Shown here one piece after another: positions 1 to 6,823 of a DNA stretch of 15,048 nucleotides. Position numbers and translations under genes: made by a program. Positions within the stretch are counted from its first letter, which is position 1. Each line of letters starts with the position of its first letter. The notes under the pieces were generated by a model. The model was not told the DNA's origin, did not search any database, and saw only the letters and a list, made by a program, of their open reading frames with translations. Origin of the DNA: JABDPF01 sp036351575 (GTDB taxonomy: Bacteria > Pseudomonadota > Gammaproteobacteria > Xanthomonadales > SZUA-36); NCBI GenBank assembly GCA_036351575.1, contig JAZBPJ010000183.1:1-15048 (forward strand), written 5' to 3'.

Positions 1-5
1 ATGGC

Positions 6-11
6 TATAAT
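6..11 (+). promoter_or_regulatory. Putative -10 box for the M20 peptidase gene
   Basis: A perfect TATAAT lies 30 bases before the ATG at 42. It would start transcription near 18 and give a leader of about 24 nt. The matching -35 would fall before the window, so the promoter cannot be confirmed. Confidence 0.35.
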
Positions 12-41
12 GTCGGGAATCATTCTCAACAAGGCAGTTTC

Positions 42-1454
42 ATGAACCAGCAGTCCGTACAGCAATTCGTCGATGAAAAATGGGACGATTCCATCGTTCC
101 CGAGCTCGTGGAGTACATCCGCATTCCCGCCAAGTCGCCCGCTTTCGATCCCGACTGGGACAAGAACGGCTTTATCGAGGAGGCAACGCAGCACATTTTC
201 AAATGGTGCGAGCAGCAGCCCGTTCCGGACATGAGCTGCGAGATCGTGCGCCTGCCCGGCCGCACCCCGGTCATCCTGATGGAGATCCCCGGCGAAGGCG
301 ACGATACGGTGCTGATGTACGGGCACCTCGACAAGCAGCCCGAAATGACCGGCTGGTCGGACGGCCTCGGCCCCTGGGAGCCGGTGATCCGCGATGGCAA
401 GCTCTACGGGCGCGGGGGCGCCGACGACGGCTACGCGGCCTATGCCTCGCTGACCGCGCTGATGGCGCTGCACCGCGAGGGCATTCCGCACGCGCGCTGC
501 GTGGTTCTCATCGAGGCCTGCGAGGAATCCGGCAGCTTTGACCTGCCCCACTACATCGACCACTTGAGGGACCGCATCGGCTCGCCCTCGCTCGTCGTGT
601 GCCTGGACTCGGGCGCCGGCAACTACGAGCAGGTCTGGCTGACGGTCTCGCTGCGCGGCATGGCTTCGGGCACGCTGCGCGCCGACGTGCTCAGCGAAGG
701 CGTGCACTCCGGCTACGCATCCGGTTTCGTGCCGTCCAGCTTCCGCATCCTGCGCCAGTTGATCAGCCGGCTCGAGGATGAAGGCAGCGGGCGCATCCTG
801 CCGGACTACCTGCAGTCAGACATACCGGAGCAGCGCCGGGAACAGACCCGGCGCATGGCCGAAACGCTGGGCGACGAGGTCGAACAGGCCTACCCGCTTT
901 GCGAGGGTGTTCAGCCGCAGGGGGACAACCTTTACGAACGCATTCTCAACCGCACCTGGCGGGCTGCGCTGTCGGTGACCGGCGTCGACGGCATGCCGCC
1001 GCTGGAGTCTGCCGGCAATGTGCTGCGCCCCTACTCCGCGCTGAAACTCTCGATGCGGCTGCCGCCGACGGTGGACGGCGAGCAGGCCACGATACTCATG
1101 AAGGAAACGCTGGAAGCCGAGCCGCCGCTGAACGCGCAGGTCACCTTCGAACCGGATCACGGCGCCACCGGCTGGAACGCGCCGGAGGTAGCGCCCTGGC
1201 TGGAAGCATCGCTGAACAAGGCCTCGCGGGCGGCGTTCGGTAAAGACGCGATGTACATGGGCGAGGGCGGCACCATCCCCTTCATGGCCATGCTGGGCGA
1301 GTTCTTCCCCGCGGCCCAGTTCGTGATTACCGGCGTGCTGGGGCCGAAATCGAACGCGCACGGACCCAACGAGTTCCTGCACATACCCTACGCAAAGAAA
1401 CTGACGGCCTGCGTGGCCCGGGTGCTGGCCGATCATTTCGAACGGGAGAAATGA
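42..1454 (+). CDS. M20 family metallopeptidase (dipeptidase-like)
   Basis: This 470-residue protein has the full set of M20 di-zinc peptidase motifs. H95 and D97 lie in YGHLDKQPE, the bridging aspartate D128 in GRGGADDG, the catalytic and ligand glutamates E161/E162 in EACEESGS, D189 in VVCLDSG, and H440 near the C-terminus in SNAHGPNE. Length and motif order fit cytosolic M20 dipeptidases that release amino acids from short peptides. No signal peptide is visible. The ATG at 42 follows an AAGG ribosome-binding site by 8 bases. The family (dipeptidase, carnosinase-like, CPG2-like) is secure; the substrate is not. The lid domain between the two halves of the catalytic domain appears intact. The gene runs convergently into the CDF transporter and shares a hairpin with it downstream. 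Confidence 0.92.
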   Translation: MNQQSVQQFVDEKWDDSIVPELVEYIRIPAKSPAFDPDWDKNGFIEEATQHIFKWCEQQPVPDMSCEIVRLPGRTPVILMEIPGEGDDTVLMYGHLDKQPEMTGWSDGLGPWEPVIRDGKLYGRGGADDGYAAYASLTALMALHREGIPHARCVVLIEACEESGSFDLPHYIDHLRDRIGSPSLVVCLDSGAGNYEQVWLTVSLRGMASGTLRADVLSEGVHSGYASGFVPSSFRILRQLISRLEDEGSGRILPDYLQSDIPEQRREQTRRMAETLGDEVEQAYPLCEGVQPQGDNLYERILNRTWRAALSVTGVDGMPPLESAGNVLRPYSALKLSMRLPPTVDGEQATILMKETLEAEPPLNAQVTFEPDHGATGWNAPEVAPWLEASLNKASRAAFGKDAMYMGEGGTIPFMAMLGEFFPAAQFVITGVLGPKSNAHGPNEFLHIPYAKKLTACVARVLADHFEREK

Positions 1455-1456
1455 AG

Positions 1457-1480
1457 CCAGGGGCTGTTGACAGGCCCTGG
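1457..1480. terminator. Hairpin between convergent genes
   Basis: CCAGGG (1457-1462) pairs with CCCTGG (1475-1480). After one mismatch, CTG pairs with CAG around a TTGA loop. It lies two bases after the M20 stop and eleven bases after the CDF stop on the other strand, so it may serve both genes. Neither side has a good T-run, so it is at best a weak or Rho-assisted terminator. Confidence 0.4.
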
Positions 1481-1490
1481 TCACGAATCT

Positions 1491-2405
1491 TCAGTCCGCG
1501 CAGTGCTCCGCCTGGTGACAGAACACACCGCTTCCGGCGCGTTCGAGCTGGATGGTCGCGTGGCTGATGTCAAATCGAGCTTGCAGGTCGTGGGCGACCG
1601 CGCCGAGAAACTCGTCGCCGTCCGGGTATGTATCCATGACCAGGTGCGCCGTCAAGGCGGTGTCCGTGGTCGACAGGGGCCAGATATGCAGGTCGTGCAA
1701 CTCAGCCACCCCCGGCAGGTTGGCCAGGTAGTCGCGGACCGCTGCGGCGTCGACGTTGCGCGGCACGGCGTCCACGGCGAGGTTCAGCGAATCACGCAGC
1801 AGGCCCCAGGTGGAAAAGAAAATCGCAGCGGCAATCAGCAGGCTGATCACCGGGTCGATCCAGTTCCAGCCGTATAACAGGATCAGCACGCCGGACAGCG
1901 CGACGCCCAGCGAGATGCCGGCATCCGCCGCCATGTGCAGGAAAGCGCCGCGAATATTCAGGTCCACGTTTTTACCCGAAATGAAGAACAGCGCCGTGAC
2001 GGTATTGATCACCACGCCGATGCCGGCCACTACGACGATCGTCATGCCGGCCGGCTGTGCGGGTGCGAACAGGCGGTTGGCGGCCTCCCAGCCGATTGCG
2101 CCGACAGCCCCCATCAGCAGCAGGCCGCTGAACAGCGAGGCGATGATCGTCGCGCGCGAGTACCCGTAAGTCCGGTGGAGCGAGGGCTTCTTCTTGGCCA
2201 GTGCGGCAGCGCCCCAGGCCAGCAGGAGGCCCATGACGTCACTGAGATTGTGGCCGGCGTCGGTGAGCAGCGCCAGTGAATCGGATAGCAGTCCGAACAC
2301 GGCCTCGACGATCACGAAGCCGAGATTCAGCACGACCGCCGCGGCAAACGCGCGGTTGTAATCCGGCGGTGCGTGGTGATGGTGATGGTTGACTTCGCGA
2401 TTCAA
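1491..2405 (-). CDS. CDF-family cation efflux transporter (Zn-type, ZitB/CzcD-like)
   Basis: This 304-residue inner-membrane cation diffusion facilitator exports divalent metal in exchange for protons. About six hydrophobic segments span residues 20-205 and are followed by a cytoplasmic domain of about 90 residues. The transport-site tetrad reads H52 and D56 (AGHNLSD, TM2) with H157 and D161 (HMAADAG, TM5). The HxxxD/HxxxD pattern is typical of zinc-type members. A natural run of five histidines at residues 7-11 and a KKKPSLHRTYGYSR loop also fit the family. The start is a TTG at 2405, preceded by GGAAA at five bases; no in-frame ATG lies nearby upstream or in the His-rich segment. The gene is divergent from ilvE. 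Zinc is the likeliest substrate, but cobalt or cadmium are possible. Confidence 0.92.
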   Translation of the reverse strand: MNREVNHHHHHAPPDYNRAFAAAVVLNLGFVIVEAVFGLLSDSLALLTDAGHNLSDVMGLLLAWGAAALAKKKPSLHRTYGYSRATIIASLFSGLLLMGAVGAIGWEAANRLFAPAQPAGMTIVVVAGIGVVINTVTALFFISGKNVDLNIRGAFLHMAADAGISLGVALSGVLILLYGWNWIDPVISLLIAAAIFFSTWGLLRDSLNLAVDAVPRNVDAAAVRDYLANLPGVAELHDLHIWPLSTTDTALTAHLVMDTYPDGDEFLGAVAHDLQARFDISHATIQLERAGSGVFCHQAEHCAD

Positions 2406-2433
2406 TTGATTTTCCGCAAAAGAAAGTTCCTTG

Positions 2434-2439
2434 ATTGTA
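2434..2439 (-). promoter_or_regulatory. Possible -10 box for the CDF gene
   Basis: On the minus strand the sequence reads TACAAT, about 29 bases before the TTG start. No good -35 is found at 16-18 bases; TAAAGA is the nearest. Shown as a candidate only. Confidence 0.25.
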
Positions 2440-2582
2440 CCAACCCCGGTCTTTTCTCTTTAAAATTGTTTTGCAATCCTCAGACAATCAGCCGCGCGAC
2501 ACGGACCGTGCGGTAAAAGCACCGCCGGCACAGGAGCAAACCTGCTGCGGCCGGCAACCATGCACATTCGAGGTAGAAACCC

Positions 2583-3506
2583 ATGACTGATACTCCACGC
2601 ATCTGGTTCAACGGCGAACTGCGCCCTTCGGAAGAATGCACCGTTCACATCGCGAGCCACGCACTGCACTACGGCTCATCCGTATTCGAAGGCATCCGCG
2701 CCTACGACACGCCGAACGGAACGCGAATCATGCGCGGCATGGATCACATGAAGCGCCTGAAATACTCGGCGGACGTCTACCGGATGCCGATGGACTACTC
2801 CGTCGAGATACTGCACGCGGCGATGTGCGAGACGATTCGGGAAAGCGGGCTGAAAAGCACGTATATCCGGCCGATCATCGCACGCGGCAACTGCGGCCTG
2901 GGCGTTGTGCCCAAGGACATGAGCATGGTCGATACCGCCATCATGGTCATGCCCTGGGGGGCTTACCTGGGCGAGGACGGCCTGAAAAACGGCATCGCCG
3001 CCTGCATTACCTCCTGGTCGCGCCTGGCGCCGAACACGATGCCACCCGGGGTGAAAGCCGGCGGCAACTACCTGGTCAGCCAGTTGATCGGCCTCGAGGC
3101 CCGCGACCGCGGTTTTGTCGAGGGTATCGGGCTCGGGGTGGACGGCCTGCTCAGCGAGGGTGCTGGAGAGAACATTTTCCTGGTCAAGGACGGACGTTTA
3201 CTGACTCCGCCCGCGGCGGCGATGATCCTCAGCGGCATCACCCGCGCAAGCGTCATGACGCTGGCAGCGGATATGGGCATCGACACCTTTGAAACCTCCA
3301 TTTCGCGTGAACAGATCTACGGCGCGGACGAGGTGTTCATGACCGGCACCGCCGCCGAGGTCACCCCGGTCCGCCAGGTCGACCACATGATCATCGGTGA
3401 AGGCGGCGCAGGCCCGGTCACGAAAAAACTGCAGGATGCATTTTTCGGCCTGTTTGAAGGCCGCACCGAGGACAAGTGGGGCTGGCTGGAGCCGATCGAG
3501 GGCTGA
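2583..3506 (+). CDS. ilvE: Branched-chain amino acid aminotransferase
   Basis: This 307-residue fold-type IV PLP enzyme catalyses the last step of valine, leucine and isoleucine synthesis and the first step of their breakdown, with 2-oxoglutarate/glutamate as partner. The N-terminus has the IlvE signatures HALHYGSSVFEGIRAY (residues 26-41) and DHMKRLKYSA. The PLP lysine is K158 in PPGVKAGGNYL, and the cofactor-binding glutamates lie in LLSEGAGENIFLV (residues 189-201). The C-terminal motif DEVFMTGTAAEVTPV is typical. The length matches E. coli IlvE. A GAGG ribosome-binding site lies about ten bases before the ATG. The gene stands alone, divergent from the CDF transporter, and ends at its own strong terminator, so it seems monocistronic. 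Confidence 0.96.
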   Translation: MTDTPRIWFNGELRPSEECTVHIASHALHYGSSVFEGIRAYDTPNGTRIMRGMDHMKRLKYSADVYRMPMDYSVEILHAAMCETIRESGLKSTYIRPIIARGNCGLGVVPKDMSMVDTAIMVMPWGAYLGEDGLKNGIAACITSWSRLAPNTMPPGVKAGGNYLVSQLIGLEARDRGFVEGIGLGVDGLLSEGAGENIFLVKDGRLLTPPAAAMILSGITRASVMTLAADMGIDTFETSISREQIYGADEVFMTGTAAEVTPVRQVDHMIIGEGGAGPVTKKLQDAFFGLFEGRTEDKWGWLEPIEG

Positions 3507-3521
3507 ATCCCCGTCGTCAAC

Positions 3522-3536
3522 TGACACTTTTTGTCA
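3522..3536. promoter_or_regulatory. 15-bp palindrome, possible activator site
   Basis: TGACA-ctttt-TGTCA is a perfect dyad between the ilvE stop and its terminator. It is centred about 141 bases before the start predicted from the sigma-54 element at 3644. That is a usual distance for a sigma-54 enhancer site. No specific activator can be named, and the dyad may be chance. Confidence 0.2.
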
Positions 3537-3547
3537 CCCAAACTGAC

Positions 3548-3580
3548 CCGTAGCGGCCATCCGGCCGCTACGGTTTTTTT
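3548..3580 (+). terminator. Rho-independent terminator of ilvE
   Basis: A perfect 11-bp GC-rich stem (CCGTAGCGGCC at 3548-3558 with GGCCGCTACGG at 3563-3573) has a 4-base loop and is followed directly by seven Ts. It lies 42 bases after the ilvE stop. Confidence 0.93.
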
Positions 3581-3643
3581 GCGACCTGGCCATGAAGCTT
3601 ATAACTAAATGTTTTTTCGAGCTATTTTTTTACCGGTCAACAG

Positions 3644-3659
3644 TGGCATATCTTTTGCA
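3644..3659 (+). promoter_or_regulatory. Sigma-54 (RpoN) promoter, -24/-12 type
   Basis: TGGCATATCTTTTGCA matches the sigma-54 consensus TGGCACR-N4-TTGCW at all defined positions except one (T for C at the sixth). The invariant GG and GC are exactly ten bases apart. The region just upstream (3600-3635) is very AT-rich, as expected for a bendable DNA segment such as an IHF site. The predicted start is near 3670. No open reading frame follows on this strand before the convergent csp gene, so the expected product is a non-coding RNA. Confidence 0.5.
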
Positions 3660-3669
3660 TTAAATTAAC

Positions 3670-3760
3670 TGCTAGAAACTAACTGACTGGTAGCAGTTAG
3701 CGGGAACAAAACCCGGGGCCTCGCCCCTCATTTGCCCAATCGAGGCCCCGGGTTTCCCAT
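3670..3760 (+). ncRNA. Candidate sigma-54-dependent small RNA
   Basis: Transcription from the -24/-12 element would begin near 3670. The RNA would hold a 5' hairpin and then a strong 3' hairpin, about 90-110 nt in all. In the 5' part, CTAACTG (3679-3685) pairs with CAGTTAG (3694-3700). A competing dyad, TAACTGCTA (3666-3674) with TAGCAGTTA (3691-3699), overlaps the predicted start. An A-rich single-stranded linker, GGGAACAAAA, separates the hairpins. No ATG lies between 3660 and 3870 on this strand. The 3' tail (TTTCCCATTTCC...) is T-rich but broken, so the end is uncertain. The locus may instead be only the 3' end of csp read from the other strand. Confidence 0.35.
3709..3755. terminator. 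15-bp inverted repeat, probable terminator
   Basis: AAACCCGGGGCCTCG (3709-3723) pairs perfectly with its complement at 3741-3755 across a 17-base loop. Read on the plus strand it would end the candidate small RNA; a broken T-rich tail follows. Read on the minus strand it is followed by TTTTGTT and lies about 118 bases past the csp stop, so it could equally end csp. Confidence 0.5.
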
Positions 3761-3872
3761 TTCCTCTTTGTTTTCAGCCAATTGACAAAACCAAGCCGTC
3801 CGCGCGGTCGCGGCGGCCTGTTCATTCGCTGGTTTCTGCCTGGATACCGGCCGCGGACGGGCCGGGTACGGC
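3756..3872. other. Structured non-coding stretch after csp
   Basis: No gene is supported here. CCGTCCGCG (3796-3804) is an inverted repeat of CGCGGACGG (3852-3860), and GCGGCC (3813-3818) can pair with GGCCGC (3849-3854), which overlaps the same right arm. The csp 3' region can therefore fold in two alternative ways. No T-run follows on either strand. Confidence 0.35.
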
Positions 3873-4082
3873 TTACAACGGTACGACGTTTTCGGCCTGC
3901 GGGCCTTTCAGTCCCTCACCGATCGTGAATTCGACCGCCTGCCCTTCCTGCAGGGTCTTGCGACCGTCCATCCGGATCGAGCGAAAATGGACAAAAACAT
4001 CGGCTTCACCTTCGCGGGAGATGAATCCGTACCCTTTGGCATCGTTGAACCACTTGACGGTTCCTCGAACAACTTCTGACAT
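3873..4082 (-). CDS. Cold-shock domain protein, CspA family
   Basis: This single cold-shock domain of 69 residues binds single-stranded RNA and DNA and acts as an RNA chaperone in the cytoplasm. The beginning GTVKWFNDAKGYGFI holds the RNP1 motif (KGYGFI), and VFVHF is RNP2. The C-terminal part GQAVEFTIGEGLKGPQAENV completes the five-strand barrel. Length is normal for the family. The start is the ATG at 4082 with a GAGAG element about ten bases upstream. The gene lies 115 bases downstream of the NYN gene on the same strand, with a strong hairpin between them. Whether it is cold-induced, growth-phase controlled or constitutive cannot be told from sequence. Confidence 0.95.
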   Translation of the reverse strand: MSEVVRGTVKWFNDAKGYGFISREGEADVFVHFRSIRMDGRKTLQEGQAVEFTIGEGLKGPQAENVVPL

Positions 4083-4109
4083 GACACTGACTCTCGCTGT
4101 AAAACCAGG

Positions 4110-4140
4110 AAAACGTGCGCCCCTGCCGGGTGCACGTTTT
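4110..4140. terminator. Hairpin between the NYN gene and csp
   Basis: AAAACGTGCGCCC (4110-4122) pairs with GGGTGCACGTTTT (4128-4140), giving 13 pairs including one G-U, around a 5-base loop. The U-rich arm ends support terminator function on the minus strand for the upstream NYN gene. Only 27 bases remain before the csp start. Either the csp promoter overlaps or precedes the hairpin, placing it in the csp leader, or csp depends on read-through. Confidence 0.6.
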
Positions 4141-4197
4141 CAATAATGCATGTGGATTTTTACAATCGCGGGTCAGCGGACAAGGCGATTTCGGTGC

Positions 4198-5001
4198 TCA
4201 GGAAACACTCTTGATGATATAGCCGCCCGACTTGGCGTCGTGTTCCAGCGTCAGCAGGCCTTTCGACTCCATGTCCTCGAGCATTTTTCCGAACGACCGG
4301 TAGCCGTGGTAACTCTCGTTGAAACCGGGCTTGCGCCGTTTCAGGGCCTGCTTGACCATCGAGCCCCACAAGGTGTCCTCGTCGCCCCGTTCACTGACCA
4401 GGTCGTCGATGGTCTCCAGTACCTGTTCAAAGGCTTTTTCCGCGCGCCGTTCCTGCCTCGAGCGCCGCCCGTTTTCGTCCGATTCACGCCGCTCGCCGGA
4501 CGGTTTTTGCTCGGGCTTCCTGCGCTTTGCCGCCCGGATCAGGTCGTCGTAGTAAATGAACTCGTCGCAGTTCGCGATCAGCAGGTCGGATGTCGAGTTC
4601 TTGACCCCGACGCCGATCACCAGCTTGTTGTTTTCGCGCAGCTTGGAAACCAGCGGTGAAAAGTCCGAGTCGCCGGAAATGATCACGAAGGTATCGACGT
4701 GCTCCTTGGTGTAGCAGAGGTCCAGCGCATCCACGACCATGCGGATATCGGCCGAGTTCTTGCCGGACTGCCGAACGTGCGGAATTTCGATCAGCTCGAA
4801 CGACGCTTCATGCATGTCCGCCTTGAAACCGCGATAGCGTTCCCAGTCGCAATACGCCTTCTTGACGACGATATTGCCCTTGACCAGGAGGCGTTCCAGC
4901 ACCTCGTTGATTTCAAACCGTGCGTAATTGGCGTCGCGCACGCCCAGCGCGATGTTCTCGAAGTCGCAGAACAGCGCGAGATTTTTTGTATCGTTACTCA
5001 T
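4198..5001 (-). CDS. NYN/PIN-like putative ribonuclease with C-terminal LOTUS-like (OST-HTH) domain
   Basis: This is a 267-residue soluble protein. Residues 1-155 form a NYN (LabA/DUF88) domain of the PIN nuclease superfamily. Likely metal-binding acidic residues are D13 in LALFCDFEN, D85 in the segment SGKNSADIRMVVDAL, and D111/D113 in VIISGDSDFSPLV. Residues about 155-195 are a charged, arginine- and glutamate-rich linker. The last 70 residues (WGSMVKQALKRRKPGFNESYHGYRSFGKMLEDMESKGLL...) resemble the OST-HTH/LOTUS RNA-binding winged helix. Family knowledge suggests a metal-dependent RNase or RNA-processing role; no target is known. It sits upstream of a CspA RNA chaperone on the same strand and is divergent from srkA. 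The start is ATG 5001, with only a weak Shine-Dalgarno. Confidence 0.88.
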   Translation of the reverse strand: MSNDTKNLALFCDFENIALGVRDANYARFEINEVLERLLVKGNIVVKKAYCDWERYRGFKADMHEASFELIEIPHVRQSGKNSADIRMVVDALDLCYTKEHVDTFVIISGDSDFSPLVSKLRENNKLVIGVGVKNSTSDLLIANCDEFIYYDDLIRAAKRRKPEQKPSGERRESDENGRRSRQERRAEKAFEQVLETIDDLVSERGDEDTLWGSMVKQALKRRKPGFNESYHGYRSFGKMLEDMESKGLLTLEHDAKSGGYIIKSVS

Positions 5002-5069
5002 GGAACCACTTACTTGAAGGAAAACTCATTTTACGCGATTCACGGACGGCATGCTTGGTTCGATACCGT

Positions 5070-5075
5070 TATGAT
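5070..5075 (+). promoter_or_regulatory. Candidate -10 box, possibly for a leaderless srkA mRNA
   Basis: TATGAT ends seven bases before the ATG at 5082, so the expected start site coincides with the start codon. No Shine-Dalgarno precedes that ATG. No convincing -35 is seen, which limits confidence. Confidence 0.3.
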
Positions 5076-5081
5076 GCATCC

Positions 5082-6077
5082 ATGCAATCATCAGAAATTT
5101 CCAGCACCCCCTACGATGGCCTCGACCCCGACACGATGCTGCGGGCGATCGACAGTACCGGGCTGGTGACCGACGGGCGCCTTCTGGCGCTGAACAGTTA
5201 CGAGAACCGCGTGTACCAGGCCGGGGTCGAGGACGCCGACCCGGTCATCGTCAAGTTTTATCGCCCGCAACGCTGGACGGATGAGCAGATCCTGGAAGAG
5301 CACGCGTTCGCGCTCGAGCTCGACGAAGCCGAAGTGCCGTTGATTCCGCCATCGCTGATCGACGGCCGGACATTGTTCGAGAACGCCGGTTTCCGTTTTG
5401 CGCTGTTCCGCCGCCAGGGCGGCCACGCCCCGGAGCTGGAAGACCGTGACACGCTGCGCTGGCTTGGCCGCTTTATCGGCCGGATTCACGCCATCGGCGG
5501 CTCACGGCCCTTCCTGCACCGTCCCGCGCTGACCCCGGCGGCTTTCGGCCGCGACTCGATCGACTTTCTGCAAAGCGGCCACTGGGTTCCGCCACACCTG
5601 GAAAACGCATTCGGCAGCCTGGCCGAAGACCTGATGACACACATCGATGCGGCGTTTGAGCGCGCCGGGAAATTTCGATCGATTCGCCTGCACGGCGACC
5701 TGCACCCCGGCAACCTGCTGTGGCGTGACGGACCTTTTTTCGTCGACCTGGATGACTGCCGCAGCGGGCCCGCGATCCAGGACCTGTGGATGCTGATCTC
5801 CGGCGAACGGCTTGAAAGAGAAAACCAGCTGCAAACGATCCTGGAAGGCTACTTGCAGTTCTGTGATTTCGATCGCGCCGAATTGCAGCTGGTCGAGGCA
5901 TTACGGACTCTGCGCATGCTGCACCATGCCGCGTGGCTGGCGCGCCGCTGGGAAGACCCGGCGTTTCCCGTCGCCTTTCCATGGTTCGATGACGGCCGCT
6001 ACTGGGAAGACCTGGTGCTGGGTTTGCGCGAACAGCTTTCCGCGATGCAGGAGCCTCCGCTGGAACTGACGGTGTGA
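5082..6077 (+). CDS. srkA: Stress response kinase A (YihE-type protein kinase)
   Basis: This 331-residue cytoplasmic kinase of the APH/choline-kinase fold matches the length of E. coli SrkA (328). The start DTMLRAIDSTGLVTDGRLLALNSYENRVYQ is characteristic. K58 in VIVKFYRP is the likely ATP-binding lysine. The catalytic loop is HGDLHPGNLLW, with D206 and N211, and D222 in VDLDD is the metal-binding aspartate. In E. coli the enzyme phosphorylates Ser/Thr residues and protects stressed cells from MazF-linked death. The reading frame is open back to 4920, but that would overlap the divergent NYN gene and encode an arginine-rich, atypical leader. The ATG at 5082 gives the family N-terminus. The stop overlaps the GTG of the following acetyltransferase (GTGTGA), so the two are co-transcribed. 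Confidence 0.93.
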   Translation: MQSSEISSTPYDGLDPDTMLRAIDSTGLVTDGRLLALNSYENRVYQAGVEDADPVIVKFYRPQRWTDEQILEEHAFALELDEAEVPLIPPSLIDGRTLFENAGFRFALFRRQGGHAPELEDRDTLRWLGRFIGRIHAIGGSRPFLHRPALTPAAFGRDSIDFLQSGHWVPPHLENAFGSLAEDLMTHIDAAFERAGKFRSIRLHGDLHPGNLLWRDGPFFVDLDDCRSGPAIQDLWMLISGERLERENQLQTILEGYLQFCDFDRAELQLVEALRTLRMLHHAAWLARRWEDPAFPVAFPWFDDGRYWEDLVLGLREQLSAMQEPPLELTV

Positions 6078-6598
6078 ACGCGATGGCTGAAGAAATCAGG
6101 ACCGGGCGCCTGGTGTTGCGCCGCCTGGCCGAGTCGGACCGCGGCTTGCTGCTGAAAATCTGGAATGACCCGGACTTTATCCGTTTCGTTTGTGACCGCG
6201 GCATCCGTACCGAGAATCAGGCCCTCGAAGCCATGCGTGAAGGCGTCCTTCTGCTGTGGGCTGAACACGGTTTCGGCCCGTACCGGGTGGCGCTTGCCGA
6301 CAGCGGCGAAGCTATTGGCATCTGCGGCCTGTTCAAACGTCCGCAACTGGACGAACCCGACATCGGCTATGCCTTGCTGCCGCAATACTGCGGCAACGGC
6401 TACGCTTTGGAAGCGGCAGCCGCCGTGCGCGATTTCGCACGCGATGGAATGAAGCTGAAAAGGATCGCGGCCATCGTTTCACCGGAACATGAGAAATCCA
6501 TTCATCTGCTGGAGAAGCTGGGCATGTCGCCGGAAGGGCCGATCCGCATGGCCGGCGAGGAGCAGGATACCCTGCTCTACAGCATGGCATTGGATTGA
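6074..6598 (+). CDS. GNAT family N-acetyltransferase (RimJ/RimL-like)
   Basis: This 174-residue acetyl-CoA-dependent acetyltransferase begins with the RimJ/RimL-type opening EIRTGRLVLRRLAESD. The middle strand IGICGLFKRPQLDEPDIGYALLPQYCGNGYALEAA contains the acetyl-CoA pyrophosphate-binding region (QYCGNGYA). It is followed by LKRIAAIVSPEHEKSIHLLEKLGM, the classical final GNAT motif. Substrates for this subgroup include ribosomal protein N-termini and small amines; this one cannot be assigned. The GTG at 6074 overlaps the srkA stop by three bases; an ATG at 6083 is an alternative that would remove three residues. Its stop lies three bases from the slyX stop on the opposite strand, with no room for a separate terminator. 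Confidence 0.88.
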   Translation: MNAMAEEIRTGRLVLRRLAESDRGLLLKIWNDPDFIRFVCDRGIRTENQALEAMREGVLLLWAEHGFGPYRVALADSGEAIGICGLFKRPQLDEPDIGYALLPQYCGNGYALEAAAAVRDFARDGMKLKRIAAIVSPEHEKSIHLLEKLGMSPEGPIRMAGEEQDTLLYSMALD

Positions 6599-6601
6599 TT
6601 T

Positions 6602-6823
6602 TCAGTAGTGCGGCGGCGGTTCGTACCCTTCACCCGAGGCTGCCGGCGAACTTGCCGCGACGTCCTCGATCTTGGCCGCCAGTTCCGCCAGGCGCTGCGT
6701 CAGCCGGAGGATTTCACGGTCCTGCCGCGCGACCACCTCGTTCAGGCTCTCGATCAGGTCGTCCTGGAACGCCAGGCGGCTTTCCAGGTCGTCGATGCGT
6801 TCCCTGTCGCTGCGCTCGTTCAT
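6602..6823 (-). CDS. slyX: SlyX family protein
   Basis: This 73-residue protein fits SlyX: a single long coiled coil (residues about 5-50: RIDDLESRLAFQDDLIESLNEVVARQDREILRLTQRLAELAAKI) followed by a short tail ending in the diagnostic EPPPHY. Its biochemical role is unknown, though the family is widespread in gammaproteobacteria. The start is taken at ATG 6823 because it overlaps the TGA of the upstream VOC gene (ATGA, 6820-6823) and gives the usual MNERSDRERIDDLE opening. A start seven codons upstream is possible. The ATGA overlap implies translational coupling to the VOC gene. Confidence 0.9.
   Translation of the reverse strand: MNERSDRERIDDLESRLAFQDDLIESLNEVVARQDREILRLTQRLAELAAKIEDVAASSPAASGEGYEPPPHY

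Noticed and set aside
2373..2387. Run of five histidine codons suggesting an engineered tag
   Set aside because: Histidine-rich N-termini and loops are normal in CDF zinc transporters, and the surrounding sequence is natural coding DNA.
4920..5081. N-terminal extension of srkA to the ATG at 4920
   Set aside because: It would overlap the start of the divergent NYN gene and add an arginine-rich segment not found at the N-terminus of SrkA-type kinases.
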